The notes under the pieces: model-generated
The model's input: the letters and a program-made list of their open reading frames with translations, nothing else
Database searches by the model: none
What the model was told of the DNA's origin: nothing
Position numbers and translations under genes: made by a program
Shown here: positions 46,020-58,700 of the stretch, in pieces
Layout: every line of letters begins with the position of its first letter
Numbering within the stretch: the stretch's first letter is position 1
Assembly (NCBI GenBank): GCA_003868215.1
Contig: QWDQ01000012.1
Span: 1-64,000 of the forward strand
DNA: 64,000 nucleotides
Direction: 5' to 3'
Origin: Pseudophaeomoniella oleicola
Lineage: Eukaryota; Ascomycota; Eurotiomycetes; Phaeomoniellales; Phaeomoniellaceae

Positions 46020-47319
46020 TTATGGCATAGGTACGGGACCTCCGGGTGAGTCTGGGAATCTGGCTGTCAGCACCTCGACTCCATCTTCCGTGACCAGTAG
46101 AGTATGTTCGAATTGAGCGGTCAAACTGCCGTCCGTAGTCGCACTGGTCCAGTCATCCGGCCAAGTCTTATCTCGATGAGAGCCGATACTGATCATGGGT
46201 TCTATCGTGAATGTCATGCCAGGCTTAGCAATGCCGACTGCTTTATTCTTGGCGTAATGAGGAATATTCGGCACGGTATGGAAGAGCTCGTTGATGCCAT
46301 GGCCACAATAGGTTCTGATGACACCACAATTTCGGCTTTTTGCATGCTTTTCTATTATGTTTCCGAATTCCTTGAAGGCCACGCCAGGTTTGACCGCCGC
46401 GATGGCTTGGTCAAGGCATTCTCTTGCGGTCTCTATAACTCGAACGGCGTCGAGGTTTGCTAAAGCTTTGTCCCCCACATAGTAGGTCTCATTGATGTCC
46501 CCATGGAAACCTTCGTGATACAAAGTGACGTCAAGGTTGATGATATCGCCATCCTGTAGGATACGTTGATCAGGAATACCATGGCAGATGACCTCGTTAA
46601 CCGAAGTGCAAAGGGATTTTGGGAAGTGTACGTAGTTGAGAGGTGAAGGGTATGACTATAGAAGTCAGCATGGAGATCCAAGTTATCACTGTCACGAACT
46701 GTACATTTCTCTCGATGCAAGCCTTGTGGACGACTTCATCTAGATAGTCTGTTGTTACTCCGGGTTTGGCCTCGCGGGCCGCTATGTCGAGCACTTCTCT
46801 GGCTAGTCGACAAACTTTTCGCATTGCCTCCTGACCCTTTTTATCGAGACATTTGAGATTATTCCGGCCGACGAACTTGGCCTCTGACCTTGGTATGCCA
46901 TCGATCGCATAATCGGGCTTCGGTATGTGATCGGGTACCTTCCGCCTTTCGGTTAAAGGGTAGACAGGTCTAAGGGAGCCAGTGAATGGAAAGGTCGGGA
47001 AAGGATTATAATGTCCGGTCTCTGGATCAGGTTCAGAAACGACTTTCGGAGGGAAAATCTTGCGGAGGGGGTTCGTACTCTTATGTAGCGCCTTATGCTC
47101 GCCCTGTATTCATGTTAAAGAATGCGCTGGGGTTCAGGGTGCATAATATGCCCCTTACTAAGGACCAAGGAAGCCTACCCAGCTTCGCTTGAAGCAGTCT
47201 TGTGAGCAAAAGAAACTCTCAATACCCATCTTCAAACACGTCGGACATTGTAGACCGCTCGCATCATTCGCGCAGTTCAGCCCTGGACATTTTCGAGGTT
47301 CTGCCGCCTTTTCGTCCAT
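46020..47319 (-). CDS. MAP1: Methionine aminopeptidase type 1 with N-terminal zinc finger
   Basis: Exons 47319-47179, 47103-46705 and 46655-46020; introns 47178-47104 and 46704-46656, both phase 0; 391 residues. The N-terminal zinc finger (CPGLNC ... CPTCLKMG ... FCSQDC) is the ribosome-binding type of eukaryotic MetAP1. The pita-bread catalytic domain carries the five metal ligands: Asp in INLDVT, Asp in HGDINETY, His in YCGHGIN, Glu in TIEPMI and Glu in AQFEHTLLV. It removes initiator Met co-translationally in the cytosol. The second intron starts with an unusual GTACAG, accepted because it restores [17 protein letters not shown]. Shares a 516-bp divergent region with kynurenine monooxygenase. 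Confidence 0.95.
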
Positions 47320-47835
47320 CTTCTCGCGACAACTACAGGGATGGTATCACCGATATAAACTGAACTCCAGTCTGCAGGTTCTCCTTTGATCAAAGGATGC
47401 CGTTGTTATTCCACCCTATACTGTCGTAGTCGCAGTCGCCTATCGCACTCGTTTTTCGAGCCCCGCGGGACACTGTCCGAGTCATTTAAGGCAAGTTCAC
47501 CGAGTAGATTTTACTCTCGCCGCTTATCACCGGAATCAACCGGTACCTGTATAATCCGACTCACGAAGCTATGGAATCGTGAAGCCATAAGGCTGACACT
47601 GTATGAGCTGATACCGTATTAGCCTCTGCGAACCCCTAGATATCGATCAAGATTCTTGTGCTGAACAGTGTCCTCTTATTCTCGTCTCGTTGACTATACA
47701 TCTTACTCTCCATCACCCAAGAATTCCGGGGTTGACAAATATTAAGATCGATATTAATCAGAGCATCTCGTCGATCACTGGTGGATACTTACATCCTCCT
47801 CCTACCCATTGTACATTACGAGAATTTGGGACACC
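47320..47835. promoter_or_regulatory. Divergent promoter region, MAP1 / KMO
   Basis: 516 bp between start codons of two oppositely read genes; it must contain both promoters. No strong individual element was recognised by eye. Confidence 0.5.
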
Positions 47836-49485
47836 ATGAAAGTAGTAGTGGTTGGGGCAGGGCCTGTAGGTTCTCTTGCAGCTCTGTATGCTGCTCAACG
47901 AGGGGATGAAGTGGAGGTATACGAGCTTAGAGGAGGTAAGACATTTTCCTCAATGTTTGCTTGACCGTCTCACTTTACCGTGGCGATCTAGAGGTCCATG
48001 CTTGCATTAAATGCTCCTCATGCTATTGGTCGAGCATTGATATACTTTACCTGAGGATTTCTTCTCAGCGTGCATCCAGTTATTGCCAAATTCCGATGCT
48101 GACATCTTAAAGATCTACGAGAGCCATCCGAGACACCACTGAATTTCACTAAATCAATAAATCTTGCTTTATCAGAGCGGGGAATCAATGCAATGCGACA
48201 TGCCAACTACCCTGGTCTTCTAGAGGGCGTCATAGCTGAGACTATACCCATGCAAGGCCGTATGATTCACGGACGCTCCCCAACGGGTACCGAGACCCAG
48301 GAAGGTCAGGCTTATGATGTTCATGGAAGAGCTATACGTGCTGTTGACCGCGGTGGCTTGAATAAGCGAATCCTCGATGCATTAGACAAGCTACCGAATG
48401 TCAAGCTCTACTTTCATCATAAACTCGTGGGTGCTGACTTTCGAGCCAACAAGGCTTGGTTTGAGAGGAAACATGGGGGCGATGGACCACATGATGAAAT
48501 CGAGGTCGCTTTCGACTTTTTGATTGGTGCTGATGGTGCCCATTCGGCGACGAGGTATCACATGATGAAATTCGCCAGGATGAACTATGAACAGGAATAT
48601 ATTGACACGCTTTGGTGCGAGTTCACCATTCCGCCTTCGAAAACCGGTAATTTTCGCTTGTCACCAAATCACCTCCACATATGGCCTGGGGGCACGTTCA
48701 TGTTTATTGCAATTCCGTCGCTCGACAAATCCTTCACTTGTACACTTTTTGCACCCTCATCATTCTTTGCACAGATGGAGACCTCGCCGGACGAGACACT
48801 AGCATCGAATTTTGAAGAGTACTTTCCAGGGGTGATCGAAAAGCTCATTTCAAGAGGTGATCTGATTCAGCAGTTCAAGGAGAACCCCCATCTGCCGCTT
48901 ATCAACATCAAGTGTGCGCCTCATCATTTTGGGTCATCGGTTGTGATTGTTGGGGATGCAGCGAATGCAGTTGTACCCTTTTATGGTCAGGGCATGAATG
49001 CTGGGCTTGAATCGGTTCGCATCCTTTTCGACCATCTAGAAAAATATGGCGTTTACTCGAATGGGGAGTCTTCGGTGCCCCGTGAATCAGCATTATCTGG
49101 ATACACTGAGCAGCGTGTTCCCGATACTCACTCTATTGCTAGCCTCGCCCTCAAAAATTACGTGGAGATGCGCTCTTCAGTTCGGTCACCGGTATACAAA
49201 TTGAGGAAAGTGGTAGAGGAAAGGCTTGATAGATACTTCCCAAGGCTCGGATTTGCAACACAGTATAGCCGCGTGAGCTTCGGCAATGAGCGATACTCAG
49301 CTGTTGAGGCGCAAGCTCAGTGGCAGGGCCGCGTCTTAGCCATATTTGGCTCCATCCTGGCCGCATGTACCACTGTGCAGGCAGTTTTCCTTCTCTTCGC
49401 TCTGGCACGAAAGTTCCGGCTCATGCCAGGTCGATTTTCGGCTGTGTTAAGAGTAATCACACAACGACTCAATCCTGCTAGATGA
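47836..49485 (+). CDS. BNA4: Kynurenine 3-monooxygenase
   Basis: Exon 1 47836-47935, intron 47936-48112 (177 nt, longer than the others here), exon 2 48113-49485; phase-1 join ELRG-D-LREPSE; 490 residues. FAD-dependent hydroxylase that converts L-kynurenine to 3-hydroxykynurenine in the NAD synthesis branch of tryptophan breakdown. Seen: the dinucleotide fold GAGPVGS at residues 8-14, [17 protein letters not shown], the DG-motif region [11 protein letters not shown], and the second FAD motif [20 protein letters not shown] hydrophobic C-terminal segment ([18 protein letters not shown]) fits the mitochondrial outer-membrane anchor of this enzyme. No other BNA gene lies in the window. Confidence 0.95.
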
Positions 49486-50405
49486 TGGTATAATTACTGA
49501 ATCCTCCAGACCTGTCTCCTATCTACGTTTGCTAGACTTAAGCGAAAGGAGTTAGGGCTTCATCTTACGCAGGCGATATTTGACTTCTTGGACTCTTCTC
49601 AGTCTCCTGACTGGGGTTTTTTGTATTACTTTTTTTAGACTGTTGCATTGATAACACTGTAGAAAGGAGAAAGCTCGGAACTGTATGAAGCAAAAAACAA
49701 GATTTAAATCTCATATCCTGGAAAAAGCAAGTTCAACCTTATGATGCCTGATACGCCACATGCAATAGGAAGGGGTAGAGGCTGTGGGCTAAACTACAAA
49801 ATGGCTGGCATCACAGACATCCCTGTGCGGCACAGCACACTGGAATGGCACACTGCAGAAGCAGTCAACGCCAATTTGAAAGAGCAGGGATTTATGACAA
49901 CAGGGTGCGGGTCAAATATACGTAAAAATCCCTGATTGTGTGTGATGGACTCACCTAAGAGTTGACACCATTTCTGTACATTTCATTCTATTCGGAAGAT
50001 CACTTCCGGCGGTAAGTGGATGTTTTAACATGATCATCTCAACACTTTCCGCTTCGGCTCTTTCAGAAGGATTACAACTATTTGCTTAATCAGGTAACTG
50101 AAGGAACGCTATCTACGATGTTCTGTAAGAGTTTGACTCATGTTGCACCCCAGGTAGTTCAAAGACTACAGTATAAGCGACATTTTTGGTACTGTCGATT
50201 TTACAAGGATAGTGTTCAACACCAGCGAGCGGCCTTGTAGTTGACCTCAGTTCTCACACTTTAGTTTCTTTCTTTCACTATATCTGTACACTGTTTCGAC
50301 ACAATTCATTTCTTTAATTCCTAAAAATGCAATCCCTTCCTTGACCCATCCCAGCAAGCTTAGAAACCTCTGAGAAATCTCTCTTCAGCCTTTGCACTTC
50401 TGAAA
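49486..50405. other. Intergenic
   Basis: About 0.9 kb between KMO and the unknown 725-residue gene. No coding or RNA feature recognised. Confidence 0.4.
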
Positions 50406-52628
50406 ATGATACTAATTCAAGCGCCCACTGCAACAAATCCGTATTCAGATGAACTACAAAATCCTCCTCCGATTGAGGATTGTCAATCCGTCCGTTACGA
50501 TATCGATCCCCTATCTGCAGCTCAAACAGCTCATTCTATATCCCATGAAGCGCCTACAACTCCCAATGACACAGCGGACACCAATGCCGAACTTGATATA
50601 GATAGTTCTTTTGATTCAGAATCTATGCCACAAATAAGTCCCGCACCGCCGAGATTGACCAAATTTGTCACGGCGTACTGTGGCAAGAGCTCTTCTAGAA
50701 ATATACCTTTCTCTTACAAGGCTAGAAATATACCCAAAGGGCTCGTGCCTCCCGCCAACAGCATCATACGATGGATCGACAGTAAAGGGAAAGAGATCTC
50801 GGTTCGATGTTACACTCTCAAGATAAGAGGCGAGCGTCACTGGTTCTTGTGTCACATTGGAGAAAACGGCTCAATCAAGATCATTAAGGGCCGCAGCAAT
50901 CGGACTGCTCCTCCAGGATATTCAGGGATTCAGCACCTCAGTTACTCAACCTATCATACTCTACAACAGAATTTTGAATTTAAAGAACAGCCGGACGTTT
51001 GGAGAGTTATCGAGAGATCAGATACAGCGATGATGGGTAAGACTTGAATCTGCCTACGGATATGTTCTGACAATCTCATAGGACACTTTCAGGCAAGCTT
51101 AGCGACCGACAATGATATCCCACAATCTATACTAGAATTACTTTCTGAATGGAGTACTATACCTGGCAGACCATTGCTACCACCTTGTGTCAAGAAGTCT
51201 AGTAATTCACAATTACTTAAAACAATGGGCCATCAATTGGCAAAGTTCGTGGATGCCTATGATCAGGATGTGGTAGTTACCAGAGAAAGGCATCCACTCA
51301 GACTAGGATGGTTCACCATGGCTAGGGGAGGCTCGTTGACAACCCCAGTAATTATTGGGAAGCCAACGCATGATACCACGGGGATGTATTATACCTGGCT
51401 TGGAGGGGAGCGTTGGTCTGAACAACCTACGTTTAAAAAAGTACCGATCACGCAAAGTACGTCACACAAACGTGCAGGAACTTGGCAATCTACACCATCA
51501 GCCAAGCGGAGCCATCACGAATCCGAGGCTGAGCATCAGAACGACCGAGATTATCAGCCGTCTGAGGATGCAGACGACTCATATGATAGCGAATTCTCTC
51601 AAGATGCCGATTTACAAGCCTTACAATCCACGCCCAAGGCTCTCATGGTAGTCCTCAAATATCCCAAGACAACAGCAGATCAAACGGCCCATAATGTGAC
51701 TGAGACGTCTTCCACCAGTCATCCTCTCGTGGTCGACACACCCACTGAGATTGCGAATAGGGACGTGGTGCCTAGCACCGGTCCTAATGAGGATCCCCGG
51801 GAGATCGCAACCCCAGAAGGAATGACTCCCGCATTGGAGCGGGCGCACTTGTATTCTGAAGTAATACACATCACAGATGATGAGCCTATCCGAAAAATTG
51901 ACGAGGAGGAGTCTATTCATGTTGATTGCAGTTGGGTAGCTCAACTAGTCTCGTCTGAACGACACGAGCTTTCAATGCTGAAGACGCAGAGTCACAAAGT
52001 GAGTCCTCCAGAGGAGAACAAGGATCCCATTCGAAACTCGCTTTCGGCCACAGACCCTGTGCAGGCAGCCAGACCGAGTTCAAGTCATACGGACTGTGGT
52101 GTTGTATTTGAGAATGGCCCAGGTCGTGTACAGAGCGCACCACTTCAACCCAATATTGCATCCAGCACACCGAACAATGCAAACCTCCTCAATAACCTGC
52201 AAAACCACCAGATTTCGCATTCCCTCCCATCCACAAGCGCTGCTACACCGTTGGCCCCAGAAGACCGAATATCGACTCTTACATATCTTGGGCCAATACA
52301 AAATCACAAGGTACAACTTAGTGCAGTGACTACGCTAAGAACCCTTTTTCGTTTTGCAACGACTGCTCGGATCTTGAATCGCAAATCAAGCATCTTCAAA
52401 GATAAGGGGCAAATCACTCATTTAATGTTCGCAGTTGAACGTGTTGACGATGTAAGAGAATCCTATGAGGCAAAATGTGAGCGGATGGATGATGAGATGT
52501 TTGCGTTGGTGACCAGGGGTGATGAAAGACAGTTTGAGGAGTTCGTTCAAAAGGTGGTAAGTCTGGAGACAGAGTACGAGGGCGGTCTAAGAATTGAAGC
52601 TGTTATGTTACCGGATGATGCTGATTGA
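50406..52628 (+). CDS. Unrecognised protein (725 aa)
   Basis: Exons 50406-51036 and 51082-52628, intron 51037-51081 (45 nt), phase-1 join MM-G-HFQASLATD. Three parts can be seen. Residues about 85-195 look globular (KFVTAYCGKSS, ARNIPKGLVPPANSIIRW, RCYTLKIRGERHWFLCHI). A second ordered part, about 215-335, includes LLEL LSEW-type helix and GHQLAKFVDAYDQDV and GMYYTWLGGERW. After a long acidic, Ser/Thr-rich disordered region, the C-terminal 110 residues (from TTLRTLFRFATTARILNRKSS) look helical. No family recognised; a lineage-specific gene is likely. Codon third positions are visibly richer in A/T than in neighbours such as FAB1. It borders a 3-kb gene-poor stretch. Confidence 0.65.
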
Positions 52629-55600
52629 TGGAGAACTGTGAAGCAAATACATTGGTGGTGACTATGGAATGAAGTGAGTATATAGTTGCCTGGGGCTCAT
52701 GTTTTCAAGTTCTGTTGTATCTTCATGTTGCCTTTTCAGTGCTGTTAGGTCAATTGTACAAGTGTTTACTGGCATATTAGCAAGCTAACAGACGACAAGA
52801 TTGTTTGTATCCTTACAGTATCTACCTAGGTAGTATTTTAGCACTGAATGAGAACGGTGTAGACATACTAAAGATGTCACTTAATATAGCATTTAAGCTA
52901 CCTGAATCACCTGTGACAGATGTTTGCCCTGAAGCTTCAAAAGGATGAAAGAAGAGCCCACCATTGATATAGATTAAAAGACAAGTCGCGATCCAATGAA
53001 ACGTATGCCCAGTACTTTATCACATCATACGATTTATCTGGCCATTTAGTATGTACTTTCACAGATGACATAAAATTATTACACGCGAATTGTTTTGATC
53101 AGGCTTTTCTAGATGTAAACTTCCGCTTCGCTCTGCTGCAGTAATCCTTCTTATGATCGCCTCTGATGGATGTTCATTGCCCTTCAAAAAGATGGTGAGG
53201 TAAGAATTACAGAATCTAATGTAAATTGAGACATAAAATGTATTAACTGAAAATATTTACGAAAGCCAAGCTCCATCATCAACCATGAATCTGAATCAGC
53301 GATTCATTTCATGATCTCAGGTCACTTTTCTAAAAGTAACAACCGCCTGTCTTTTCATCATTCTGCTTTTTAATCCAACTAATTGGAACTGATAGACCTC
53401 AAACGCATGATTGATTACTTTTGCATGTTTAATTTTGTATACTGGCGTGGATGGGTGAGGTGTCAGTCAGATTGAAGATGTCACATTGATCTTGAGAGAT
53501 CGTTTTTATTCCTGACACATGGAACCGACCCAAAGAGAGAGAGAGAAAAGACTCATGGCTCATGAGGAGAGCGTTATCCGGCGCCTCAGATATTACAACA
53601 GTATGATGTGCATCATAGAAGGGGAAACTTGCTAGCTGACTGTAAACCTCTTCCTGATGGAAGGCATCATATCTCGTGCTGAACGATCCCAGAGGCTTTG
53701 AGATAACCTGGAGCCTCGAAACAATATATGTTACCCACGCCCACGGAAAATTGATGCGGTTTTCGTCTGGATCGCATAATAAAATATAAATGTGCTGCTG
53801 CTGCCTTCATGCTACAACAAGAAGATATTCAGACATTTTGTGTATAGATACAAGCGAGTGGACTGACAGTCAGGCATGGAGACTACCGTTCTGCATGACG
53901 GAAAGCAGATCCATCACTCTTTTCAAATACACAGCGATGCATGCAGAAATTGAGATTATCGAGATTTCTTTGAAAATATAGGAATTGCGGGAGAGCAGAA
54001 AGAATGTCAAATGCTGAAGATTCCAAAGAGTACTCGAGAGCGAGATAAGACACATCAAGAGGTTTAAACGTCCGAAGAATCCATTTGATATAACTACTTG
54101 CGTGGGAGTACTGAAGCAAGCAAGCGACCTCTTTTGCAGAAGATATACCACGATCTTCTATTTCGACACACACGAAATGTCTGTTTTTTCTTCTTTCGGA
54201 CAGAGGCGCCAGACGCCCGAAGACTTACAGAGAACCTCTTTTCTCAGATCAATCGCATTAGTAAGACGACAAGTGATAGGATAGGGCGAAAGAAACGAGC
54301 GGTAACGGCGATTTAGCAACATTTGGGTGAGCTGGCCGAATCACAACATCTAAGCATAAGATACCGGCTGGACGAGTTCGACACGACATCGACTACATGG
54401 CCAGCGGTCAGTGGTCTGGAAAAGGAGAAATCCTGGACCTGACAAGCCTATCTAAACACCTATCACCGATGCCACACACCGTCAAGCACTAGCAAGCTAA
54501 ACTTCCTCAGAAAGTTCTGTAGATCGAAGACGTCGCGAAGAACTATATCATAACCTACCACCGGGTTTCACTACTCGCGAAATCTCAGCAACGCCAATTC
54601 GACGCCAAATCAATTGCGCTGAACCCAACATGCTTCAGCGGCAGAAGAGTGTAGAGTGAATGCAAACAACATCACCTCTCATGAAGTCTGCGCATATCAC
54701 TTATCAATATATATTCTCATCTTGATCTATCTCTCTCTCTCCCCTTCTCTTCTATATTCAAGAACCACCAGACACACAGACGCTGATGTACGAAAGTGCA
54801 AAGCACGAGTCCCGACAGCGCAACCCAGCATGAGGAAATGACCATATGGTATCATCAGACAACAATCCCAGTTACTTACCTTTGAAGACAAACACGAACA
54901 TGTATGTCAAATTACCTCCCTATACTTGAACGGCCTTCTATTCCCAATCAGGTCCCTCTTACCTACCACCCTATTCACCAGATATAGCATGACAGAAAAT
55001 TTCATACCATTCTTTTTCCCTCTACCTTATTAAAGACAAGTACTTACTAACAAATCAAACCACCTACGATTTGTGACTCAAGATCTACCATACCGCTAAA
55101 AAATAATATACATGATTCCAATGTAGAAATACTTACGGTATTTACTATCAGGAATTGTATATGAGGACCGAGCCAGCCAAAGAAACGGACAAGAGAAATC
55201 CCTGTATAGTGAACGAATACAAGATTGTTCTCTTTTTATTTTTTGAAACCTAGAGAATGTTTGACTCCCGGGTCAAAAGATTTGAGTATTGAGGAATAGC
55301 TATCAGGGTATAGATCTTATATATTTGCAGGATGGGGCGAGTCGAATGATGTTAATCAGAGACACAAGAGTTCAGGAATCATCAATAGGAAGGAGACGCT
55401 GTTATAGAGTTCGGTAGTTTGGGGTATATAGCTGATGAGGAAAGGGAGACACGGTGCTCCTGGAGAATAGCCATGTTTTGTTCAAATATATCTGTGATAA
55501 TGGTGGGAATTAAGTGGTTGGAATTCCTTTGGTTTGGAAGAGTCCTTCTCTGATGCTTCTTATCTATATAGAGTTTCCGAGAAAGTGATCTGAAGCAAAG

Positions 55601-55715
55601 CCGGAGCGCCAGTGCCAAAACGAAGAGCTGTTGAATTGGGGGTTGCTCTCATAATTTACAGCAAAAGAGAAGCGCTATGATCGATCCAAGTCTGTTAATG
55701 CTGAACAATACTCGA
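52629..55715. other. Gene-poor, A+T-rich stretch of 3.1 kb
   Basis: Longest interval without a supported gene. A TACCTAGGTA palindrome is at 52823-52832. Short coding-like pieces in different frames occur at roughly 54.1-54.7 kb and could be remains of an old gene or transposable element; none is intact and no family was recognised. No terminal repeats were found by eye. Confidence 0.5.
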
Positions 55716-58700
55716 TTACTTCCTCCAAGCACTTATGTTGATTTTCCTTTTGAGCACCGGCTGTAGAGCGCCACGATAATCCACACGGACTTCTTGTGCA
55801 ATATGGCGACGTCGATGTGCTACCGCCTCGTGTCTTCTTGCCCATTCTTTGAATGCAGTATTTCGATCATGCCACCATAATACAGGCTCGGCGACGAGGT
55901 CTCTCGCCTGTTCAAGCGAATGAGCCTGAGATTGTGTTTCATCCACGAGTAACAGAGGTCCGCTGGGCTTTGTGTGCTTTGGTAGGGAAGGTTCTTCATT
56001 GTCGGTGTCCGATACTTCGCGTGTAAGATCTTCATGAGGAGGGACAGCCAATTGATGAAATCTACTCTCGCTCGATAATTCACCCAAGATTGGCGACTCA
56101 TGTCCAGAAGCTTGGTTCAACCAGGATTCTACTTTACTTGACTGCGACTCTTCTGTTTTGCCGTCTGCTGGAGGATGTTGGATTGGTGTTGGCGACGAGG
56201 AAATTCCTCTTCGGTCCTCGAGTTGCACATTGGACTGATGCCCATGGTTCAGTGTAGGTATAGACACACTGGAAGGCCTTTTGCCAGGGACCTCTCGTGC
56301 CTTGGAAGCCATTGAACCCGTGCGAGATAGCAGGGGAGTCTCAGAACGTCGACCATTTCTAGACTTGAGTGTATTGATAAAATCAAACTTGACGATACCT
56401 TGCGTATACTTTGGCTCCAGTATCCGGTCGTTGTAGAAGTCTATGTATGGCACAGGGTCAAAGCCTGCAAAAGCTTGCTCTGCTTGGTATCCAACATAAT
56501 CCATCCTATGACGGCAGATGAAGTCGTCAAGAAGGAAAGCATGTGGTGCTTTACCCTCTGTCTGAAGTTTTTGGAGAAGATGACACGTCCGTTCAAAATG
56601 AATCACTTGGCCCTTGTACTCGGGATATGCTTGCTTGAAGGCCATAAACTTTGCTTGTAGCGAATATATGGAGTTGGACAAAGCGTTTTCAGTATACCGC
56701 CCTGGGAGAACGCTTGTGGCAGGGGTCTGTTGATCGTCGACTTGGAGTTCCGAAGAAGGATGGCGAAAACTTGACCTTGACGAACGCTGAACTGGCGAAG
56801 GAGTTTCTGTGTCGTTGCCGCGAGCTTCACGATACCACCGCTGACGTTTGAGAAACTCTCTGCGATCGGAATTGGCCTGCTTGAATAACTGCTTTGAAGC
56901 CTGCGACAGGTGATCAGAAGGCAGTACTGCTTCATCATCTTCACCCATTGAGGGTGACTTTAGGCATTTCGTTGCTCGTAGACTCGGTTGCCGTTTGAAA
57001 TCGGAGGCATCGCCCTCGTCCATTGCTCGCCCATTCTTCCAAGGAAGATTTCTTGACCTTTTCTCTGTGCTGCTTTCAATCTTTTCGGGTATAAAGGAAG
57101 TATGATTCTGTGCAGGTTCTGAAGATTGCGATGGACGGGTCTGGTACTGACTCTTTCTGAACCCAACTGAGGCTTGGGCATCGTTCCAATTTGCCTCTAA
57201 TGCAGGGGATGTCTTGTGATTTGGGGTGGTTGCCTCGTGATGCGTGGCAGTGCGAGGAGAACGACGAGCTAAGGGGCTCTTGAATGTTGCGGGAATGTGC
57301 TCAACATTTTCAGGGACCTTCGTGGAGCGCACGTTTCCGAAATGGAGGTTGGCCGAGTCTGGACTGGACTGACTCTCATTGTTCAATCTGGAATACACAA
57401 TGGGCGTCCGCTTCACTTGTACTTTTATACTCGACTGTTGACTCGGACAGGTGCTTTGCTGGATTGTTGATCCCGTACTCTCGACAGTGCGGACCCGCCC
57501 CAGCTGTATTTGAACGTCATTGCCTACTGGCTTATGGTGAGTTTGTGCCATGTTAGTCGAGGTGCTCGCAACTGAGCCAAGCTCTGAGAGCAGGTGGCCA
57601 CTACGCATTTCATCCTCCACCATGTTAGAAATGACAGCGGTCTCTTCCTCTAACGGCGGTCCTATATCTACTTGGTCCTCACTGATCTCGTGAGTTTTGG
57701 TAGACCGATCTGCTGATAGCGGGTTTGCGTCCTTCGCAATCGCTGATCTCTGTATCACGCAGCTTTCAGCACTGCTATCTGGGGGTAAGCGATCTCCCCG
57801 TTCTGCTGGACTAGAGGGCCAATCTTCTTGCGCAACAGTGCAATCGTCCTCAGATTCATCAGACAGACTCTGACCGAAAAGCTGCACCGGGCTCGTCTCC
57901 CGGCTAGACTCCTGATTGTGAGTAACGCCATGAACTGTAGAGACGCAGGATGGCTCCGGCTTGGTTTGTGGTTCAATCGAGTGGCGAGCTTCTCCTCGAG
58001 GACCCTGCTGAGACTTCTGGTCGACGAAGGCGGCGAATGCCTCCAACAATGTTGGCGGAACGCAACCATACGGAATATGCTCGCCAACCTTTGGGGGTTG
58101 CCATGAAGCCCCTTTGTCTAGTATCTGCCCTTGATCACGAGGGATCTTGAAAAGACGGCGTGGCAAGAATCGGCCTAAGACCAGTGGCTGTTGCTTGAAA
58201 GAAGTGAAATACTCAGGAGCTTCAGAAAGAGGAATGCCCTTCTCCACGGGTTCTCGTTGTTCTGCGGATTTAGGATGAGAGAGCAGCAAGCTGGGACGAC
58301 CCATTTTGGTGCCCTGTTCAATGCCCTCAGGTTGTTGGACTTCTGTCGTTGAAGTTGGAATCGACTTCTCAGATACAACGGTGATAACTTCTGCGGTAGC
58401 ATCATCAGTGCCTCGTAATCGTGGCGATGTTCCAGTGACAATAGTCGTTTTCGTATGGGGTCCGATCCGTTCTTCACTGGACTTCTTGTGGTTATCATCC
58501 ACTCTCCGTCTTTTCTGAGGACACACCGTCGGCCTACTAACTTCCGAGACCGCATTGATCCCTCTTTCATTATTAGGACTTTGAAGGCTTGACTTTTGCT
58601 TGCGCTTTCGAGGGACCTGAGTAGCGAACTGAAGCTGAGAAATGCTGTGGGGATCTGAATCCTCTGCATCGGACGTGGAGAATGATGGGCGGTGAGTACT

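Noticed and set aside
37217-49485. Tyrosinase and kynurenine monooxygenase as one aromatic amino-acid pathway
   Set aside because: Nine kb apart with unrelated genes between, and they act in different pathways and compartments.
53883-54173. 96-codon open frame on the - strand in the gene-poor stretch
   Set aside because: No conserved character and overlaps competing frames of similar length.
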